From: Sedimenticola sp.
GTDB taxonomy: Bacteria; Pseudomonadota; Gammaproteobacteria; Chromatiales; Chromatiaceae
NCBI GenBank assembly: GCA_026994195.1
Contig: JALWRH010000103.1
Coordinates: 1 to 42,398 of the forward strand
DNA: 42,398 nucleotides
Direction: 5' to 3'
This document shows, piece by piece, positions 1-9,501 of this stretch. The position numbers and the translations under genes were made by a program. The first letter of the stretch is position 1. The number at the start of each line of letters is the position of its first letter. The notes beneath the pieces are model-generated. The model worked only from the letters and a program-made list of their open reading frames with translations. It was not told the DNA's origin and did no database searches.

Positions 1-435
1 GACAATGCCCTGCGCGACCAGCTGGTGCCCATCAATCGCAAGTACCCCTTGGAAGAGCTGATTCCCGCCTGCCGGGAGTTTGTGAAGAACGACAAGCGCC
101 GCAAGGTCACCTGGGAGTATGTGATGCTGGACGGCGTCAACGATAGCATCGCCCATGCCAAGGCCCTGATCCGGCTTCTCGAAGGTACGCCGTCCAAGAT
201 GAATCTGATTCCCTTCAATCCCTTTCCCGGAACCAGCTACCGGAGCTCACCACCGGAGCGTATCGAGGCTTTCCGGCAAAAGCTCATGAAAGCCGGCATC
301 ATGGCCATATTGCGCAAGACCCGGGGCGATGATATCGATGCCGCCTGTGGCCAGTTGGTGGGCAAAGTCAAGGACCGCAGCAGGCGCACCGAAGTTTCCC
401 TGCGCCGTGCGCAACAGGACAGGATGGCGTCATGA
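1..435 (+). CDS. rlmN: 23S rRNA/tRNA adenine-C2 methyltransferase RlmN, C-terminal part (5' truncated)
   Basis: The reading frame is open from base 1 and starts mid-protein ([20 protein letters not shown]), so about 145 C-terminal residues are present. RlmN is a radical SAM enzyme that methylates C2 of adenine in 23S rRNA and certain tRNAs. The C-terminal signature of the family is visible: [13 protein letters not shown], then the segment [15 protein letters not shown], then the [13 protein letters not shown] stretch that precedes the end of the protein. The radical SAM CxxxCxxC motif lies upstream of the window. The stop overlaps the pilF start by four bases (ATGA), and rlmN-pilF-rodZ is a common gammaproteobacterial order. 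Identification is from family knowledge of these motifs. Confidence 0.95.
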   Translation, partial: DNALRDQLVPINRKYPLEELIPACREFVKNDKRRKVTWEYVMLDGVNDSIAHAKALIRLLEGTPSKMNLIPFNPFPGTSYRSSPPERIEAFRQKLMKAGIMAILRKTRGDDIDAACGQLVGKVKDRSRRTEVSLRRAQQDRMAS

Positions 436-1208
436 AGTCTGTGGGTGTCGTTGTATGGTTGCTGAGCGTCCTGTTGCTGGGAGGCTGCAATCAGGGGCTG
501 GTGCAGGAAGAGAGCGACTCCAGCACCGGTAAGCTGGGAAGCAACAAGCAAAATAATGACGCATCCGATGTCTATGTGAAGCTGGCCTACGAATATCTGC
601 GTCAGGGCGATTACACCAAGGCTCTGAAAAGAGCCAAGAAAGCGGTGACTCAGGGGGAGCACAATGGCAATGCCCATCTGGTGCTGGCCCTGGTGTACGA
701 AACTCTGGGGGAAAACGATTCAGCCAACGCCGCCTACCGCCGCGCCCTGGAGGTCGATCCCCGGAATCCCTATGCTTTGAATGCCTATGGCAGCTACCTG
801 TGCAAGCTGGATGAATACCAGGAATCCCTGCCATATTTCGACAAAGCTTTGCAGAATCCCTTGTATCAGACACCCTGGGTCGCCTTGGCTAATGCCGGTT
901 CCTGCGCCAGAAAGGCGGGTTTGAATGACAAGGCCGAGAAGTATCTGCTGCAAGCTCTGGAACGCAATCCCTCCTACCCCCAGGCCTTGTACCAGATGGC
1001 CAAACTGCGTTTTGACCAGGGCAAGTATCTGTCCACCCGCGCTTACCTGGAACGCTACCGGGACGTGGCCCAACCGACGGCAGATTTGTTGTATCTGAGT
1101 ATTCTCACTGAACGCAAATTGGGAAATGCGCATCAGGAAGGCAGTGATACCCTGTTGCTCAAATCCCGTTTTCCGGACTCTAAACAGGCCCGGGCCCTGG
1201 GTAACTGA
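432..1208 (+). CDS. pilF: Type IV pilus biogenesis/stability TPR lipoprotein PilF (PilW)
   Basis: 258 residues. A lipoprotein signal peptide ends in the lipobox LLLGGC, with Cys19 as the lipidation site. After it come about six tetratricopeptide repeats (for example [21 protein letters not shown], then repeats built on A/Y/P spacing) through residue 245. PilF/PilW is an outer-membrane lipoprotein that helps assemble and localise the PilQ secretin ring of type IV pili. The start overlaps the rlmN stop (ATGA), which suggests translational coupling. rodZ follows after 8 bases. The family usually has about 250 residues, so the protein looks complete. No other pilus gene is in the window. Confidence 0.92.
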   Translation: MKSVGVVVWLLSVLLLGGCNQGLVQEESDSSTGKLGSNKQNNDASDVYVKLAYEYLRQGDYTKALKRAKKAVTQGEHNGNAHLVLALVYETLGENDSANAAYRRALEVDPRNPYALNAYGSYLCKLDEYQESLPYFDKALQNPLYQTPWVALANAGSCARKAGLNDKAEKYLLQALERNPSYPQALYQMAKLRFDQGKYLSTRAYLERYRDVAQPTADLLYLSILTERKLGNAHQEGSDTLLLKSRFPDSKQARALGN

Positions 1209-1216
1209 GCATCGAT

Positions 1217-2218
1217 ATGGCAAGCGTAAGAAACCACAAGCGCCACGCAGCAGGGAAGGACCGGAAGAAACCTCAGGCTACGGCTTCAGTGCCATCTCCA
1301 GGCGCCCGCCTGCGCCAGGCCAGGGAGGCCATGGGCATGGAGCTTGCCTCCCTTGCTCAGCAGCTGCACTTGAGCAAATCCATGGTAGAGGCGCTGGAAG
1401 AGGAAAATTTCGAAGTGCTGCCTGCACGGGTCTTTGTGCGGGGCTATTACCGCAACTATGCCCGCCTGGTGAATGTGCCGGAAGAATCGGTGCTGTCCGA
1501 GTTCGAAAAGCGTTGTCCGGAAGGAGAGGACTGCACGGTGCCACCCGCTGTGGCTCAGGGGGTCAAAAAAGAGATTCGCAGCAGCCACGGCCTGGTGCGC
1601 CTGGTCAGCTGGCTGGTGGTCATCGCCCTGCTGACAACCTTTGGCTTATGGTGGAAATCCAATCTGGATAAGAAAGAGCAGGCCATGGCATCGGACAATA
1701 CGACGCTGGCGGAGAATACCTCCTCCAACCCGCCGGCGGCTGCAGCAGCAACACCGGCTGAGGCTGCTGATGACCATCAGGCGCCAGGCACTGAAACCAC
1801 TGAGCCGCCGTCCCTCCAAACGCCTGACCAGGAAGAGCCAGTTGTACAGGAGCAAACTGCGCCCCAGACCGCTGCCCAGGAAAATACTGAAGCCAGTCCC
1901 GAATCCGGGCAAACCGCCATCGCCAGTTTGGAAACACCTGCACCGACAGAACCTGTCGCTGATACGCAGGCCCCCCGCATCGTTCTGTCTTTCAAGGGGG
2001 ATTGCTGGGTGGATGTACGCGGGGCTAACCGCAGCTTCAAAATCGTGGGCAAGCGCAAAGCCGGAGAGAAGATCGAACTGGCGGGCGAGCCACCCTATAA
2101 GATGGTGCTGGGCAACGCGCGTAATGTGAGTGTCCTGGTCAACGGGAAGCCTTATGATCTGGCGCCGCACACGCGGGGCAATGTCGCCAAGTTAACTCTC
2201 AACCCAACAAAAGAATAG
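1217..2218 (+). CDS. rodZ: Cytoskeletal cell-shape protein RodZ
   Basis: 333 residues. A helix-turn-helix of the Xre/Cro type lies at about residues 28-95 (RLRQAREAMGMELASLAQQL, later RVFVRGYYRNYARL). One membrane segment follows at about 126-146, then a long Ala/Pro/Thr/Glu-rich linker (about 155-245) and a C-terminal DUF4115 domain (about 250-330, IVLSFKGDCWVDVRGANR). In this family the cytoplasmic HTH binds MreB, and the protein anchors the elongation machinery to the inner membrane. The stop is directly followed by the hisS ATG with no gap. In many relatives ispG sits between rodZ and hisS; here it does not. Confidence 0.93.
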   Translation: MASVRNHKRHAAGKDRKKPQATASVPSPGARLRQAREAMGMELASLAQQLHLSKSMVEALEEENFEVLPARVFVRGYYRNYARLVNVPEESVLSEFEKRCPEGEDCTVPPAVAQGVKKEIRSSHGLVRLVSWLVVIALLTTFGLWWKSNLDKKEQAMASDNTTLAENTSSNPPAAAAATPAEAADDHQAPGTETTEPPSLQTPDQEEPVVQEQTAPQTAAQENTEASPESGQTAIASLETPAPTEPVADTQAPRIVLSFKGDCWVDVRGANRSFKIVGKRKAGEKIELAGEPPYKMVLGNARNVSVLVNGKPYDLAPHTRGNVAKLTLNPTKE

Positions 2219-3493
2219 ATGGCCAAGAAGCTTCAGGCAGTAAGGGGGATGCGGGACATCCTCCCCGACCAGACCCCTTTGTGGCAGTTTGTGGAAAACA
2301 CGGCGCGCCGGGTGTTCCAATCCTATGCCTACCGGGAGATCCGTACGCCGGTACTGGAGATGACCGAGCTGTTCAAGCGCTCTATCGGCGAAGTCACGGA
2401 CATCGTGGAAAAAGAGATGTACACCTTCGAGGATCGCAATGGCGATTCACTGACCCTGCGTCCTGAGGGCACCGCGGGCTGTGTGCGCGCCTGCATGGAA
2501 AATGGCCTGCTGCACAATCAGGTTCAGCGCTTGTGGTATCAGGGCGCCATGTTTCGCCACGAAAGGCCGCAGAAGGGCCGTTACCGCCAGTTCAAGCAGA
2601 TGGGTCTGGAAGCCTATGGCATGGCCGGGCCGGACATCGATCTGGAAGTCATCCTGGTAACCGCCCGTCTATGGCAAGCCCTGGGCATCCCCGGTCTGGA
2701 GCTGCAGATCAATACCCTGGGTACGCTGGAGGAACGCAAGGCTTACCGCGCACGCCTGGTGGAGTATCTGCAGGCGCATCGTAACCAGCTGGACGAAGAC
2801 AGCCTGCGCCGTCTGGAGAGCAACCCCCTGCGGGTGCTGGATTCCAAGAATCCCCAGTTGGCGGAACTCATTGCTGGGGCGCCATCGCTCATGGATGATC
2901 TGGGAGAAACCTCCCGGGCGCATTTCGAGGTCATCACCTCGGGCCTGGAGGCGGCGGGCGTGGACTATGTGCTCAACACCCGTCTGGTACGGGGGTTGGA
3001 TTACTACTCCCGCACCGTGTTCGAATGGGTTACGGACCTTCTCGGTGCCCAGGGTACGGTGTGTGCCGGTGGCCGCTATGACGGGCTGGTGGAGCAACTG
3101 GGCGGCAAGCCGGTTCCTGCCATCGGTTTCGGTATGGGGGTGGATCGGGTAGTGGCGGTACTGGAGGCCCTGGATTCTGCTCGCCGTGAGGGTGATCCCC
3201 ACGCCTATATGGTGCTCGTGGGAGAGAACGTGCAGAGCCCCGGCCTGGTGCTGGCGGAACGCCTGCGCAATGCCTTGCCCGGGTTGAGGTTGCAGGTAAA
3301 CTGTGGTGGTGGAAGTTTCAAGTCCCAGTTCAAGAAAGCTGATAAGAGTGGCGCCCGCCTGGCATTGATCCTGGGCGAAGACGAATTGAACAACCGGCAG
3401 GCCGGCGTCAAATGGCTGCGTGAGCAACGGGAACAGATTTCCCTGGGTCACGACGAGCTGGCGGATTTTCTGAAAAACATGATTGGAGATTGA
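2219..3493 (+). CDS. hisS: Histidine-tRNA ligase
   Basis: 424 residues, the same length as the E. coli enzyme. It charges tRNA-His with histidine using ATP. Class II motifs are visible: motif 1 around residues 47-62, motif 2 at 111-125 ([15 protein letters not shown]), the histidine-binding loop [15 protein letters not shown], and motif 3 [13 protein letters not shown]-terminal anticodon-binding domain follows ([20 protein letters not shown] to the end). The ATG abuts the rodZ stop, so expression probably depends on the upstream transcript. yfgM begins four bases after the stop. Confidence 0.98.
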   Translation: MAKKLQAVRGMRDILPDQTPLWQFVENTARRVFQSYAYREIRTPVLEMTELFKRSIGEVTDIVEKEMYTFEDRNGDSLTLRPEGTAGCVRACMENGLLHNQVQRLWYQGAMFRHERPQKGRYRQFKQMGLEAYGMAGPDIDLEVILVTARLWQALGIPGLELQINTLGTLEERKAYRARLVEYLQAHRNQLDEDSLRRLESNPLRVLDSKNPQLAELIAGAPSLMDDLGETSRAHFEVITSGLEAAGVDYVLNTRLVRGLDYYSRTVFEWVTDLLGAQGTVCAGGRYDGLVEQLGGKPVPAIGFGMGVDRVVAVLEALDSARREGDPHAYMVLVGENVQSPGLVLAERLRNALPGLRLQVNCGGGSFKSQFKKADKSGARLALILGEDELNNRQAGVKWLREQREQISLGHDELADFLKNMIGD

Positions 3494-3497
3494 TCAA

Positions 3498-4118
3498 GTG
3501 AGTACCTATCAGACGGAAGAAGAACAGGTCGAAGCCATCAAGAAATGGTGGAAGGAAAACGGCAAGGCCGCTATTGGTGGCATTGTCCTGGGCCTGGCGG
3601 TAGTTGGTGGCGGCAAAGGCTGGATTGAGTATCAGCGGGTGCAGGCCGAGAATGCTTCAGCGAACTACGAAGGTTTTGCCATGGCAGCGCGCAGTGGTGA
3701 TCTGGAAAAAGCCGTACAGCGTGGGGAAGCCCTGATCAATGCATACAAGGATTCCACCTACGCCTTGTTCACGGCCTTGGATCTGGCACGCCTGCAACTG
3801 GAAGCGGGTGACAAGGACAAGGCCCGGGTGCGTCTGCAGTGGGTTGTGGACAATGCGGGTGACGAGGCCATCAGTAAGCTGGCCCAGGTGCGCCTGGCAC
3901 GCCTGATGCTGGATATGAATGCCCTGGACGAGGCGGCCACCCTGGCGGCAAACCCTGCCGAGGATTCCTGGCAGGGCGAATTCCTCAGCATCCAGGCAGA
4001 AGTGAAGCTGGCCCGCGGTGACCGTGAAGGCGCCCGGAAGGATTTTACCAAAGCGCTGGAGAAAGGCGTGAGCAATCCGACCCTGGTGAATATGAAGCTT
4101 CAGGAACTGGGTGGCTAG
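3498..4118 (+). CDS. yfgM: YfgM-family periplasmic TPR protein, inner-membrane anchored
   Basis: 206 residues from GTG 3498 (STYQTEEEQVEAIKKWWKEN). I prefer this start to TTG 3483 because a GGAGAT ribosome-binding site lies about 10 bases upstream and the family begins with this motif. A single membrane segment (about residues 20-40, IGGIVLGLAVVGG) is followed by TPR-like helices. YfgM is known to contact the SecYEG translocon and periplasmic chaperones such as PpiD, and in E. coli it affects the RcsB stress response. The position between hisS and bamB is the conserved one. The stop abuts the bamB ATG. Confidence 0.92.
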   Translation: MSTYQTEEEQVEAIKKWWKENGKAAIGGIVLGLAVVGGGKGWIEYQRVQAENASANYEGFAMAARSGDLEKAVQRGEALINAYKDSTYALFTALDLARLQLEAGDKDKARVRLQWVVDNAGDEAISKLAQVRLARLMLDMNALDEAATLAANPAEDSWQGEFLSIQAEVKLARGDREGARKDFTKALEKGVSNPTLVNMKLQELGG

Positions 4119-5288
4119 ATGAAGATCATGCGCTGGCTTCTGTTGTTCCTGCTGGCCGGGATGCTCGGCGGCTGCGGCACCATGGCTGATCCCAGCACCT
4201 GGTTTCAGGGGGATGATCCCGCGTCAGAACCGGCCGAGCTGGTGGATTTCACCCCCGTGATCCAGCCGCGGCAACTCTGGAGCATGGACATCGGCGACAC
4301 GGGAACCGCCTTCAGGCGCCTGGCGCCGACCGTGGTGGAGGGTATGCTCTATGCGGTCAATGAAGAAGGCGAGCTGCGCGCTGTGGATGCCCGGACCGGA
4401 AACTTGTCCTGGCGGATGGAAACGGGACTGCCTGCATCCGCAGGTCCGGGCGCCGGTAGTGGGCTGGTGGTTTTCGGTACCCGGGAAGCACAGGTAGTGG
4501 CCTATGCCGCGGATACCGGGGAAAAGCGCTGGAGTACAGATCTGACCAGCGAGATCCTTGCCGCGCCCGCCGTGAGTGACGATGTGGTCGTAGTGCATAC
4601 CGCAGATGGCAAGCTATTCGGCCTGAACGCCCTGAATGGCGAACAACTCTGGCTGTATGATCACAAGGTGCCTGTGCTCACCCTGCGGGGCAGCAGCAGT
4701 CCGGTCATCAGTGGTGGCACTGTGTATTGTGGCCTGGCGGGAGGCAAGATGGTGGCTCTGTCTCTGGACAGCGGCCTGCTGGAATGGGAAAAACACATTA
4801 CCGTACCCAGTGGCCGTTCAGAACTGGAGCGCATGGTGGACGTGGACGCTGATCCCTTGGTTTATAGTGGTACGGTCTATGGCGCCGCCTATCAAGGTGA
4901 TGTGGCCGCTATGGGTGAGGGCAGCGGCAAGATTTTCTGGAAGCGGAAGATGTCCGTGTACAACAATATGGCAGTCAACTGGCAGCAACTGGTGGTGACT
5001 GATGCCCGGGGGCATGTCTGGTCCCTGGATCCCGATTCCGGTGCTGCACGCTGGCGCCAGCAGGCCCTGCAAAACCGCGGCGTCACCGGTGCGGCCATTC
5101 AGGGTGACTACACGGTGGTTGGCGACAATGAAGGATATCTGCACTGGCTGTCTTCCTCTGACGGTTCCATGGCGGCACGCATGGATATTGGCAATGCCAT
5201 CGTTGCCGCGCCCATCGTGGCGGATGATGTGCTCTATTCTCTTACCAGTGGCGGCAAGCTGGTTGCACTGGGGCTTCCGGAAGAGTAA
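4119..5288 (+). CDS. bamB: Outer membrane protein assembly lipoprotein BamB
   Basis: 389 residues. A lipoprotein signal ends in MLGGC, with Cys19 predicted to be lipidated. The body is an eight-bladed PQQ-type beta-propeller with repeated motifs such as LYAVNEEGELRAVDARTGN and LFGLNALNGEQLWLYD. BamB is the propeller subunit of the BAM complex, which inserts beta-barrel proteins into the outer membrane. Its length matches the family. The ATG abuts the yfgM stop and der starts three bases after the stop, so yfgM-bamB-der reads as one transcription unit. Confidence 0.96.
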   Translation: MKIMRWLLLFLLAGMLGGCGTMADPSTWFQGDDPASEPAELVDFTPVIQPRQLWSMDIGDTGTAFRRLAPTVVEGMLYAVNEEGELRAVDARTGNLSWRMETGLPASAGPGAGSGLVVFGTREAQVVAYAADTGEKRWSTDLTSEILAAPAVSDDVVVVHTADGKLFGLNALNGEQLWLYDHKVPVLTLRGSSSPVISGGTVYCGLAGGKMVALSLDSGLLEWEKHITVPSGRSELERMVDVDADPLVYSGTVYGAAYQGDVAAMGEGSGKIFWKRKMSVYNNMAVNWQQLVVTDARGHVWSLDPDSGAARWRQQALQNRGVTGAAIQGDYTVVGDNEGYLHWLSSSDGSMAARMDIGNAIVAAPIVADDVLYSLTSGGKLVALGLPEE

Positions 5289-5291
5289 AGC

Positions 5292-6680
5292 ATGCTTCCT
5301 GTTATCGCCCTGGTGGGCCGTCCCAATGTAGGGAAATCCACGCTCTTCAACCGGCTCACCCGCAGCCGGGATGCCCTTGTGGCGGATCAGCCCGGCCTGA
5401 CCCGTGATCGCCAGTATGGCGTTGGCCAACTGGGCAGCCGTCCCTATGTGGTGGTGGACACCGGCGGCATCAGTGGTGAGAAAGAAGGCGTCGAGGTGCT
5501 CATGGACAAGCAGGTGCGCCTGGCTATCGAGGAAGCCGACCATGTTTTCTACCTGGTGGATGCCCGGGATGGCTTGGCCGGTGCCGATGAACAGATCGCT
5601 GCCGAGCTGCGCAAGACGGGCAAGCCGGTCACGGTGGTGGCCAACAAGTCCGAGTCTCTGGACCGGGACCTGGCCACAGCCGAGTTCCACGCCATGGGCC
5701 TGGGTGAGCCGGTTGCTATTTCTGCGGCCCATGGCAGAGGCGTCAAGCCACTGATCAATCATGTTCTGGATACCCTTCCCCCGGCTGAAGAAACCCCGGA
5801 AGAAACCCGCAGCGGGGTACAGATCGCCGTGGTGGGGCGCCCCAACGTGGGCAAGTCCACCCTGATCAACCGGCTTATCGGTGAGGAACGCCTGGTGGCT
5901 TTCGACAAGCCCGGTACCACCCGGGACAGCATCCGCGTACCCTTCGAGCATCAGGGCAGACCTTACACCCTTATCGACACTGCCGGTGTGCGCCGCCGGG
6001 CGCGCATCAGCGAAGCCATCGAGAAGTTCAGCATCATCAAAACCCTGCAGGCCATGGAAGCCGCCAACGTGGTGCTGCTGGTGCTGGATGCCCACCAGGG
6101 TATCTCCGAGCAGGACGCCACCTTGGCGGGGCATGTGGTGCAAAGCGGCCGTGCCCTGGTGGTGGTGATCAACAAGTGGGATGGCCTGCACAGTGATGAG
6201 CGCGACCGCATAAAGTCCGAGCTGGAACGCAAGCTGCCCTTTCTGTCTTTTGCCGAGGTGATGTTTATCTCCGCCCTGCATGGCACCGGGGTGGGACATC
6301 TGATGAGAGCCGTCAATGCGGCCTACCGGGCGGCGGTATCCGATCTCAAGACATCGGATCTCACTCATATTCTTGAACAGGCGGTAATGGAACATCAGCC
6401 ACCCATGGCCCGGGGACGGCGCATCAAGCTACGCTATGCCCATCAGGGAGGCAAGAACCCGCCCATCATCGTCATACACGGCAACCAGACAGATGCGGTA
6501 CCCGCCAGCTATCAGCGCTATCTGATGAACCGTTTCCGCAAGGCCTTCAAGCTTTGGGGCACACCGGTGCGCATCGAGTTCCGCACCGGGGACAATCCAT
6601 TCAAGGGCCGGCGTAACAAGCTTACCACCCGCCAGCAGCAAAAGCGCCGGCGCCTGATGAAACATGCCAAACGCAAGTGA
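5292..6680 (+). CDS. der: Ribosome-assembly GTPase Der (EngA)
   Basis: 462 residues with two tandem GTPase domains. The P-loop GRPNVGKST occurs at residues 9-17 and again at 182-190. The G3 motifs are DTGG (57-60) and DTAG (229-232). The G4 motif of the second domain is NKWD; in the first domain it is NKSE, with Glu where Asp is usual. A C-terminal KH-like domain (about 360-445) and a basic tail ([12 protein letters not shown]) follow. Der is an essential GTPase that promotes 50S ribosomal subunit maturation. It ends a run of genes with almost no intergenic space and is followed at once by ispF. Confidence 0.98.
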   Translation: MLPVIALVGRPNVGKSTLFNRLTRSRDALVADQPGLTRDRQYGVGQLGSRPYVVVDTGGISGEKEGVEVLMDKQVRLAIEEADHVFYLVDARDGLAGADEQIAAELRKTGKPVTVVANKSESLDRDLATAEFHAMGLGEPVAISAAHGRGVKPLINHVLDTLPPAEETPEETRSGVQIAVVGRPNVGKSTLINRLIGEERLVAFDKPGTTRDSIRVPFEHQGRPYTLIDTAGVRRRARISEAIEKFSIIKTLQAMEAANVVLLVLDAHQGISEQDATLAGHVVQSGRALVVVINKWDGLHSDERDRIKSELERKLPFLSFAEVMFISALHGTGVGHLMRAVNAAYRAAVSDLKTSDLTHILEQAVMEHQPPMARGRRIKLRYAHQGGKNPPIIVIHGNQTDAVPASYQRYLMNRFRKAFKLWGTPVRIEFRTGDNPFKGRRNKLTTRQQQKRRRLMKHAKRK

Positions 6681-6681
6681 G

Positions 6682-7152
6682 ATGCGCATAGGTCACGGCT
6701 ACGATGCACACCGCTTCGGCCGCGGTGATCACGTGGTCCTGGGGGGCGTGCGCATTCCCCATGACCAGGGACTGATCGCCCACTCCGATGGTGATGTGCT
6801 GATCCATGCCCTGTGTGACGCGCTGCTGGGTGCGGCGGGTCTGGGGGATATCGGACGCCATTTTCCTGATAGTGATGATGCCTGGAAAGACGTGGACAGC
6901 CGGGTGCTGTTACGCAAGGTTGTCGCATCACTCAAGTCGCTGGGGCTGTCCGTGGGGAATGTGGATGCCACGGTCATTGCGCAACGGCCACGTCTTGGAG
7001 AACATATTGCCCTCATGCGTGAACGCCTCGCAGCGGATTTGGAGACGGATCTTTCCCGGGTGAATGTGAAAGCCACGACCACGGAAAAAATGGGGTTCAC
7101 CGGCCGGGGGGAAGGGATCGCCGCTCACGCCGTGGTGCTTGTTCGTGAGTGA
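6682..7152 (+). CDS. ispF: 2-C-methyl-D-erythritol 2,4-cyclodiphosphate synthase
   Basis: 156 residues from ATG 6682, where the protein begins with the family start [12 protein letters not shown]. An in-frame ATG at 6664 lies inside der and would add six residues unlike the family. IspF is the zinc enzyme that forms the cyclic diphosphate in the MEP isoprenoid pathway. Metal ligands Asp8 and His10 are present, and the [17 protein letters not shown] and [11 protein letters not shown] motifs are intact. The C-terminal segment [19 protein letters not shown] is also typical. truD overlaps its end. IspD, often next to ispF, is not in the window. Confidence 0.97.
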   Translation: MRIGHGYDAHRFGRGDHVVLGGVRIPHDQGLIAHSDGDVLIHALCDALLGAAGLGDIGRHFPDSDDAWKDVDSRVLLRKVVASLKSLGLSVGNVDATVIAQRPRLGEHIALMRERLAADLETDLSRVNVKATTTEKMGFTGRGEGIAAHAVVLVRE

Positions 7153-8167
7153 TCCCGTTGCTGGTTTGCCCCGTGCCTGGGGTGGTCCTGCCGGCACTGG
7201 CAGCCTGAGGGCCACGGCAGAGGATTTTCAGGTCGTGGAGGATCTGGGGCTGGAACCATCCGGGGAAGGAGAGCATGTGCTTCTCAGGATTCGCAAGCGC
7301 AATCTCAATACCGCCGAAGTGGCCGGGCATATTGCCCGTCTTGCTGGCGTGCGTCCCCGGGATGTGAGTTATGCCGGTCTCAAGGACCGGGTGGCCATCA
7401 CAACCCAGACATTCTCCATACACCTGCCGGGCAAAGCGGAACCCGACTGGACTGCCCTGGAGGGAGACAACCTGCAGGTGCTGGATGCCCAGCGCCATCA
7501 CCGCAAGCTGCGCCGGGGCGCGCTCCGGGGCAATCATTTCCAGTTGCGCGTACATGACTTTCAGGGTGATGCAGCCCGGCTGCAACAGCGTCTGGAACAG
7601 ATTGCTGCTGGCGGTGTGCCCAACTATTTTGGCAGTCAGCGCTTTGGTCGGGAGGGCGGTAACCTGGAGCATGCCCGGGCCTTGTTTGCCGGGCAGAGAA
7701 AGAAAGTACGCAGGGACAAGCGCAGTATCTGGCTCTCTGCTGCCCGTTCATGGCTGTTCAACCAGGTGTTGGCAGAGCGGGTGCGTCAGGGCAACTGGAA
7801 CCGTTTGCTGGAGGGTGATGTCATGCAGCTGGCGGGCAGCTCCAGCCAGTTTCGTGCCGGGTATGATGCAAATCTGGCTGAGCGCCTGGAACGCCAGGAC
7901 GTGCATGTGACCGGCCCGCTATGTGGCCGCCCGGGCCGCGCCCTGATTCCGAAAGGGATGGCCCTTGAGCTGGAGCAGACAACCCTTGCCTCACAACAGG
8001 TTTGGATAGAGGGATTGCAGCGTTTTGGGCTGGAGCAGGACCGCCGTGCCCTGGGGATGCGCGTCATGGATCTGCAATGGGATCTCCAGGGTGCAGACCT
8101 GGAAGCCGAGTTCCGCCTGGGCTCCGGCAGTTATGCCACAATGGTCATGCGTGAACTGCTGTACTGA
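7145..8167 (+). CDS. truD: tRNA pseudouridine-13 synthase TruD
   Basis: 340 residues from GTG 7145, which overlaps the ispF stop by eight bases. A TTG at 7139 would add two residues. TruD makes pseudouridine at position 13 of tRNA-Glu. The catalytic motif [12 protein letters not shown] carries the nucleophile Asp81. The TruD-specific segments [16 protein letters not shown] and [20 protein letters not shown] are intact, as is the C-terminal [14 protein letters not shown]. The ispF-truD-surE-pcm-nlpD-rpoS order is classical; here two minus-strand genes (CZB and Smr) lie between truD and surE. Confidence 0.97.
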   Translation: MSDPVAGLPRAWGGPAGTGSLRATAEDFQVVEDLGLEPSGEGEHVLLRIRKRNLNTAEVAGHIARLAGVRPRDVSYAGLKDRVAITTQTFSIHLPGKAEPDWTALEGDNLQVLDAQRHHRKLRRGALRGNHFQLRVHDFQGDAARLQQRLEQIAAGGVPNYFGSQRFGREGGNLEHARALFAGQRKKVRRDKRSIWLSAARSWLFNQVLAERVRQGNWNRLLEGDVMQLAGSSSQFRAGYDANLAERLERQDVHVTGPLCGRPGRALIPKGMALELEQTTLASQQVWIEGLQRFGLEQDRRALGMRVMDLQWDLQGADLEAEFRLGSGSYATMVMRELLY

Positions 8168-8170
8168 GGA

Positions 8171-8626
8171 TCAGAACAGGTTTTCGAAGTCCTTGTCATC
8201 CATGGAGACGATCAGGTCTTCCAACTCATCGAGAAGCTCCATGATCTTGAGGGACTCTGCATTCAGTACCGTGAAAAGTCTTCTGGCGCTTTCCAGTTCC
8301 GCGGGGGAGGGTTCGGCTTTCTTGCCCAGCATGCGGCTGAACAGGGATACCTTGCGCTCGCGAAACAGCAGGTCGAATATCTGCAGATAAGTCGTGTGCA
8401 AGGCAGTGTGAGGCGCTTCGATATTCCGGTAGACCGGATAGCTGCGCAGAGCCTGACCTTCACCATAGTACCAGTGCCCGAAACCGCATTCCGTCTCGTT
8501 CAGAGGCAGTTGGTCGTTCTTGACCGGGACGCCCTGCATAAGGATCTGGGCATTGCTTACCCAGCGGCGATGGGCTTTCTTGGCGTCTCGAAGCTTGCCA
8601 ATGAGTTCTTTTTTCTTTTCCTGCAT
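8171..8626 (-). CDS. Standalone CZB (chemoreceptor zinc-binding) domain protein
   Basis: 151 residues from the ATG at 8626. A GTG at 8644 is also in frame, but AAGGAG seven bases before 8626 decides for the shorter form. The CZB signature is clear: His19 in AHRRW, Cys47 in ECGFGHWYYG, then His73 and His77 in APHTALHTTY. This is the 3His-1Cys zinc site known from soluble chemoreceptors and from the diguanylate cyclase DgcZ. Here the domain is alone, followed by a mostly helical tail of about 60 residues that mentions no other known domain. The likely role is zinc or oxidant sensing that acts on a partner protein. It ends three bases from the truD stop (convergent). Confidence 0.85.
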   Translation of the reverse strand: MQEKKKELIGKLRDAKKAHRRWVSNAQILMQGVPVKNDQLPLNETECGFGHWYYGEGQALRSYPVYRNIEAPHTALHTTYLQIFDLLFRERKVSLFSRMLGKKAEPSPAELESARRLFTVLNAESLKIMELLDELEDLIVSMDDKDFENLF

Positions 8627-8885
8627 CTCCAGTCTCCTTTTCACCAGGTTCTAGTTGGATAAACCTTTTGAATCAACTTTATTATCGTTAGGTTCCGCAT
8701 CAACTGGTTTTCATGGGGCTGCTGGCCCTTGAGCAACACGGACGGCAGAACGCGAAGGATTTTAACAGGTGGCGTGTGTGCTCATGAGGAATTTAAGCCG
8801 GTATTCTTTTGGGCAATATAGGGTATGAGATATACCCGCTGTGCGAAGCCAGAGGCGGCCGAGGGCGATATACTTGGTTGCCGGG

Positions 8886-9416
8886 TCAGTCACCCCATTT
8901 GCGCGAGAGCAGTACATAAGCAGCACCTGTCCCACCATCCCAGCGAGGTGCGGAGCAGTAAGCCAGTACTTCCTTTTTCTGTGGCAGCCACTGGTTGAGG
9001 CGCTGTTTCAGCACCGGCTGCCGGGAAGACCCCCGTCCTTTGCCGTGGATGATGCGTACACAGCGTCTTCGGGCAGCCAAACTCTGGTTGAGAAACAGGC
9101 CTAGGGCCTGGCGGGCATCGCGCACCCGCATGCCGTGCAGATCGAGCGTGGCTTCAGGTGCGAGAACGCCGCGCTGTAGATCCGACCACAGGCGATGCTG
9201 GATTCCGGGGCGGCGGAATTCCAGGAAATCCGGGGTCTCTTCCGAGGTGTCTGCAAACTCATCGCCCGGTTGCTCTTCAGCAGCGTGTTTCCGAGGAACA
9301 GGGCGCTGGCGCCGCTTCCAAGGCGAAGCCTTGTCATGTTCCAGAGGTATGACCCCCTGCATGGCTTCGCGGAATACGTTGAACTCGTCGTCACCGCCGT
9401 TGTCTGTAGAACTCAT
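8886..9416 (-). CDS. Smr-domain (MutS2 C-terminal-like) putative endonuclease
   Basis: 176 residues. The C-terminal half is an Smr domain with LDLHGMRVRDAR (about residues 91-102) and the RIIHGKGRGSS loop. These are the two hallmark motifs of this nicking-nuclease/RNase fold. The N-terminal 90 residues are charged and probably disordered, as in SmrA/SmrB. In E. coli, SmrB cleaves mRNA at collided ribosomes; whether this protein does the same is not shown. The gene is divergent from surE. A TATAAT box ends six bases before its ATG and no ribosome-binding site is visible, so the message may be leaderless. Confidence 0.88.
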   Translation of the reverse strand: MSSTDNGGDDEFNVFREAMQGVIPLEHDKASPWKRRQRPVPRKHAAEEQPGDEFADTSEETPDFLEFRRPGIQHRLWSDLQRGVLAPEATLDLHGMRVRDARQALGLFLNQSLAARRRCVRIIHGKGRGSSRQPVLKQRLNQWLPQKKEVLAYCSAPRWDGGTGAAYVLLSRKWGD

Positions 9417-9422
9417 GCAGCC

Positions 9423-9428
9423 ATTATA
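9423..9428 (-). promoter_or_regulatory. Candidate -10 box of the Smr-domain gene
   Basis: On the minus strand this reads TATAAT, a perfect sigma70 -10 box. It ends six bases before the ATG at 9416, so transcription would start at or within a base or two of the start codon. No convincing -35 hexamer lies 16-18 bases upstream, and no Shine-Dalgarno sequence precedes the ATG. Confidence 0.5.
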
Positions 9429-9489
9429 CCCGAGCTGATTCAGGGTATCCTGAAAGGCATTCAGCCGTGTGGCAGGGTGCTGTTTCGGT

Positions 9490-9495
9490 TAAAAT
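9490..9495 (+). promoter_or_regulatory. Candidate -10 box of surE
   Basis: TAAAAT lies six bases before the surE ATG (9502). If used, the transcript would start at the ATG and be leaderless. No Shine-Dalgarno sequence is visible upstream of surE. The -35 region (TGTGGC at 9468-9473) is weak. Confidence 0.4.
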
Positions 9496-9501
9496 TGCGC
9501 G

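Noticed and set aside
4818-6395. A 525-codon open frame on the minus strand, antisense to bamB and der
   Set aside because: Its translation has no recognisable family features, and both overlapping + frames encode well-known complete proteins. It is a long open frame caused by base composition.
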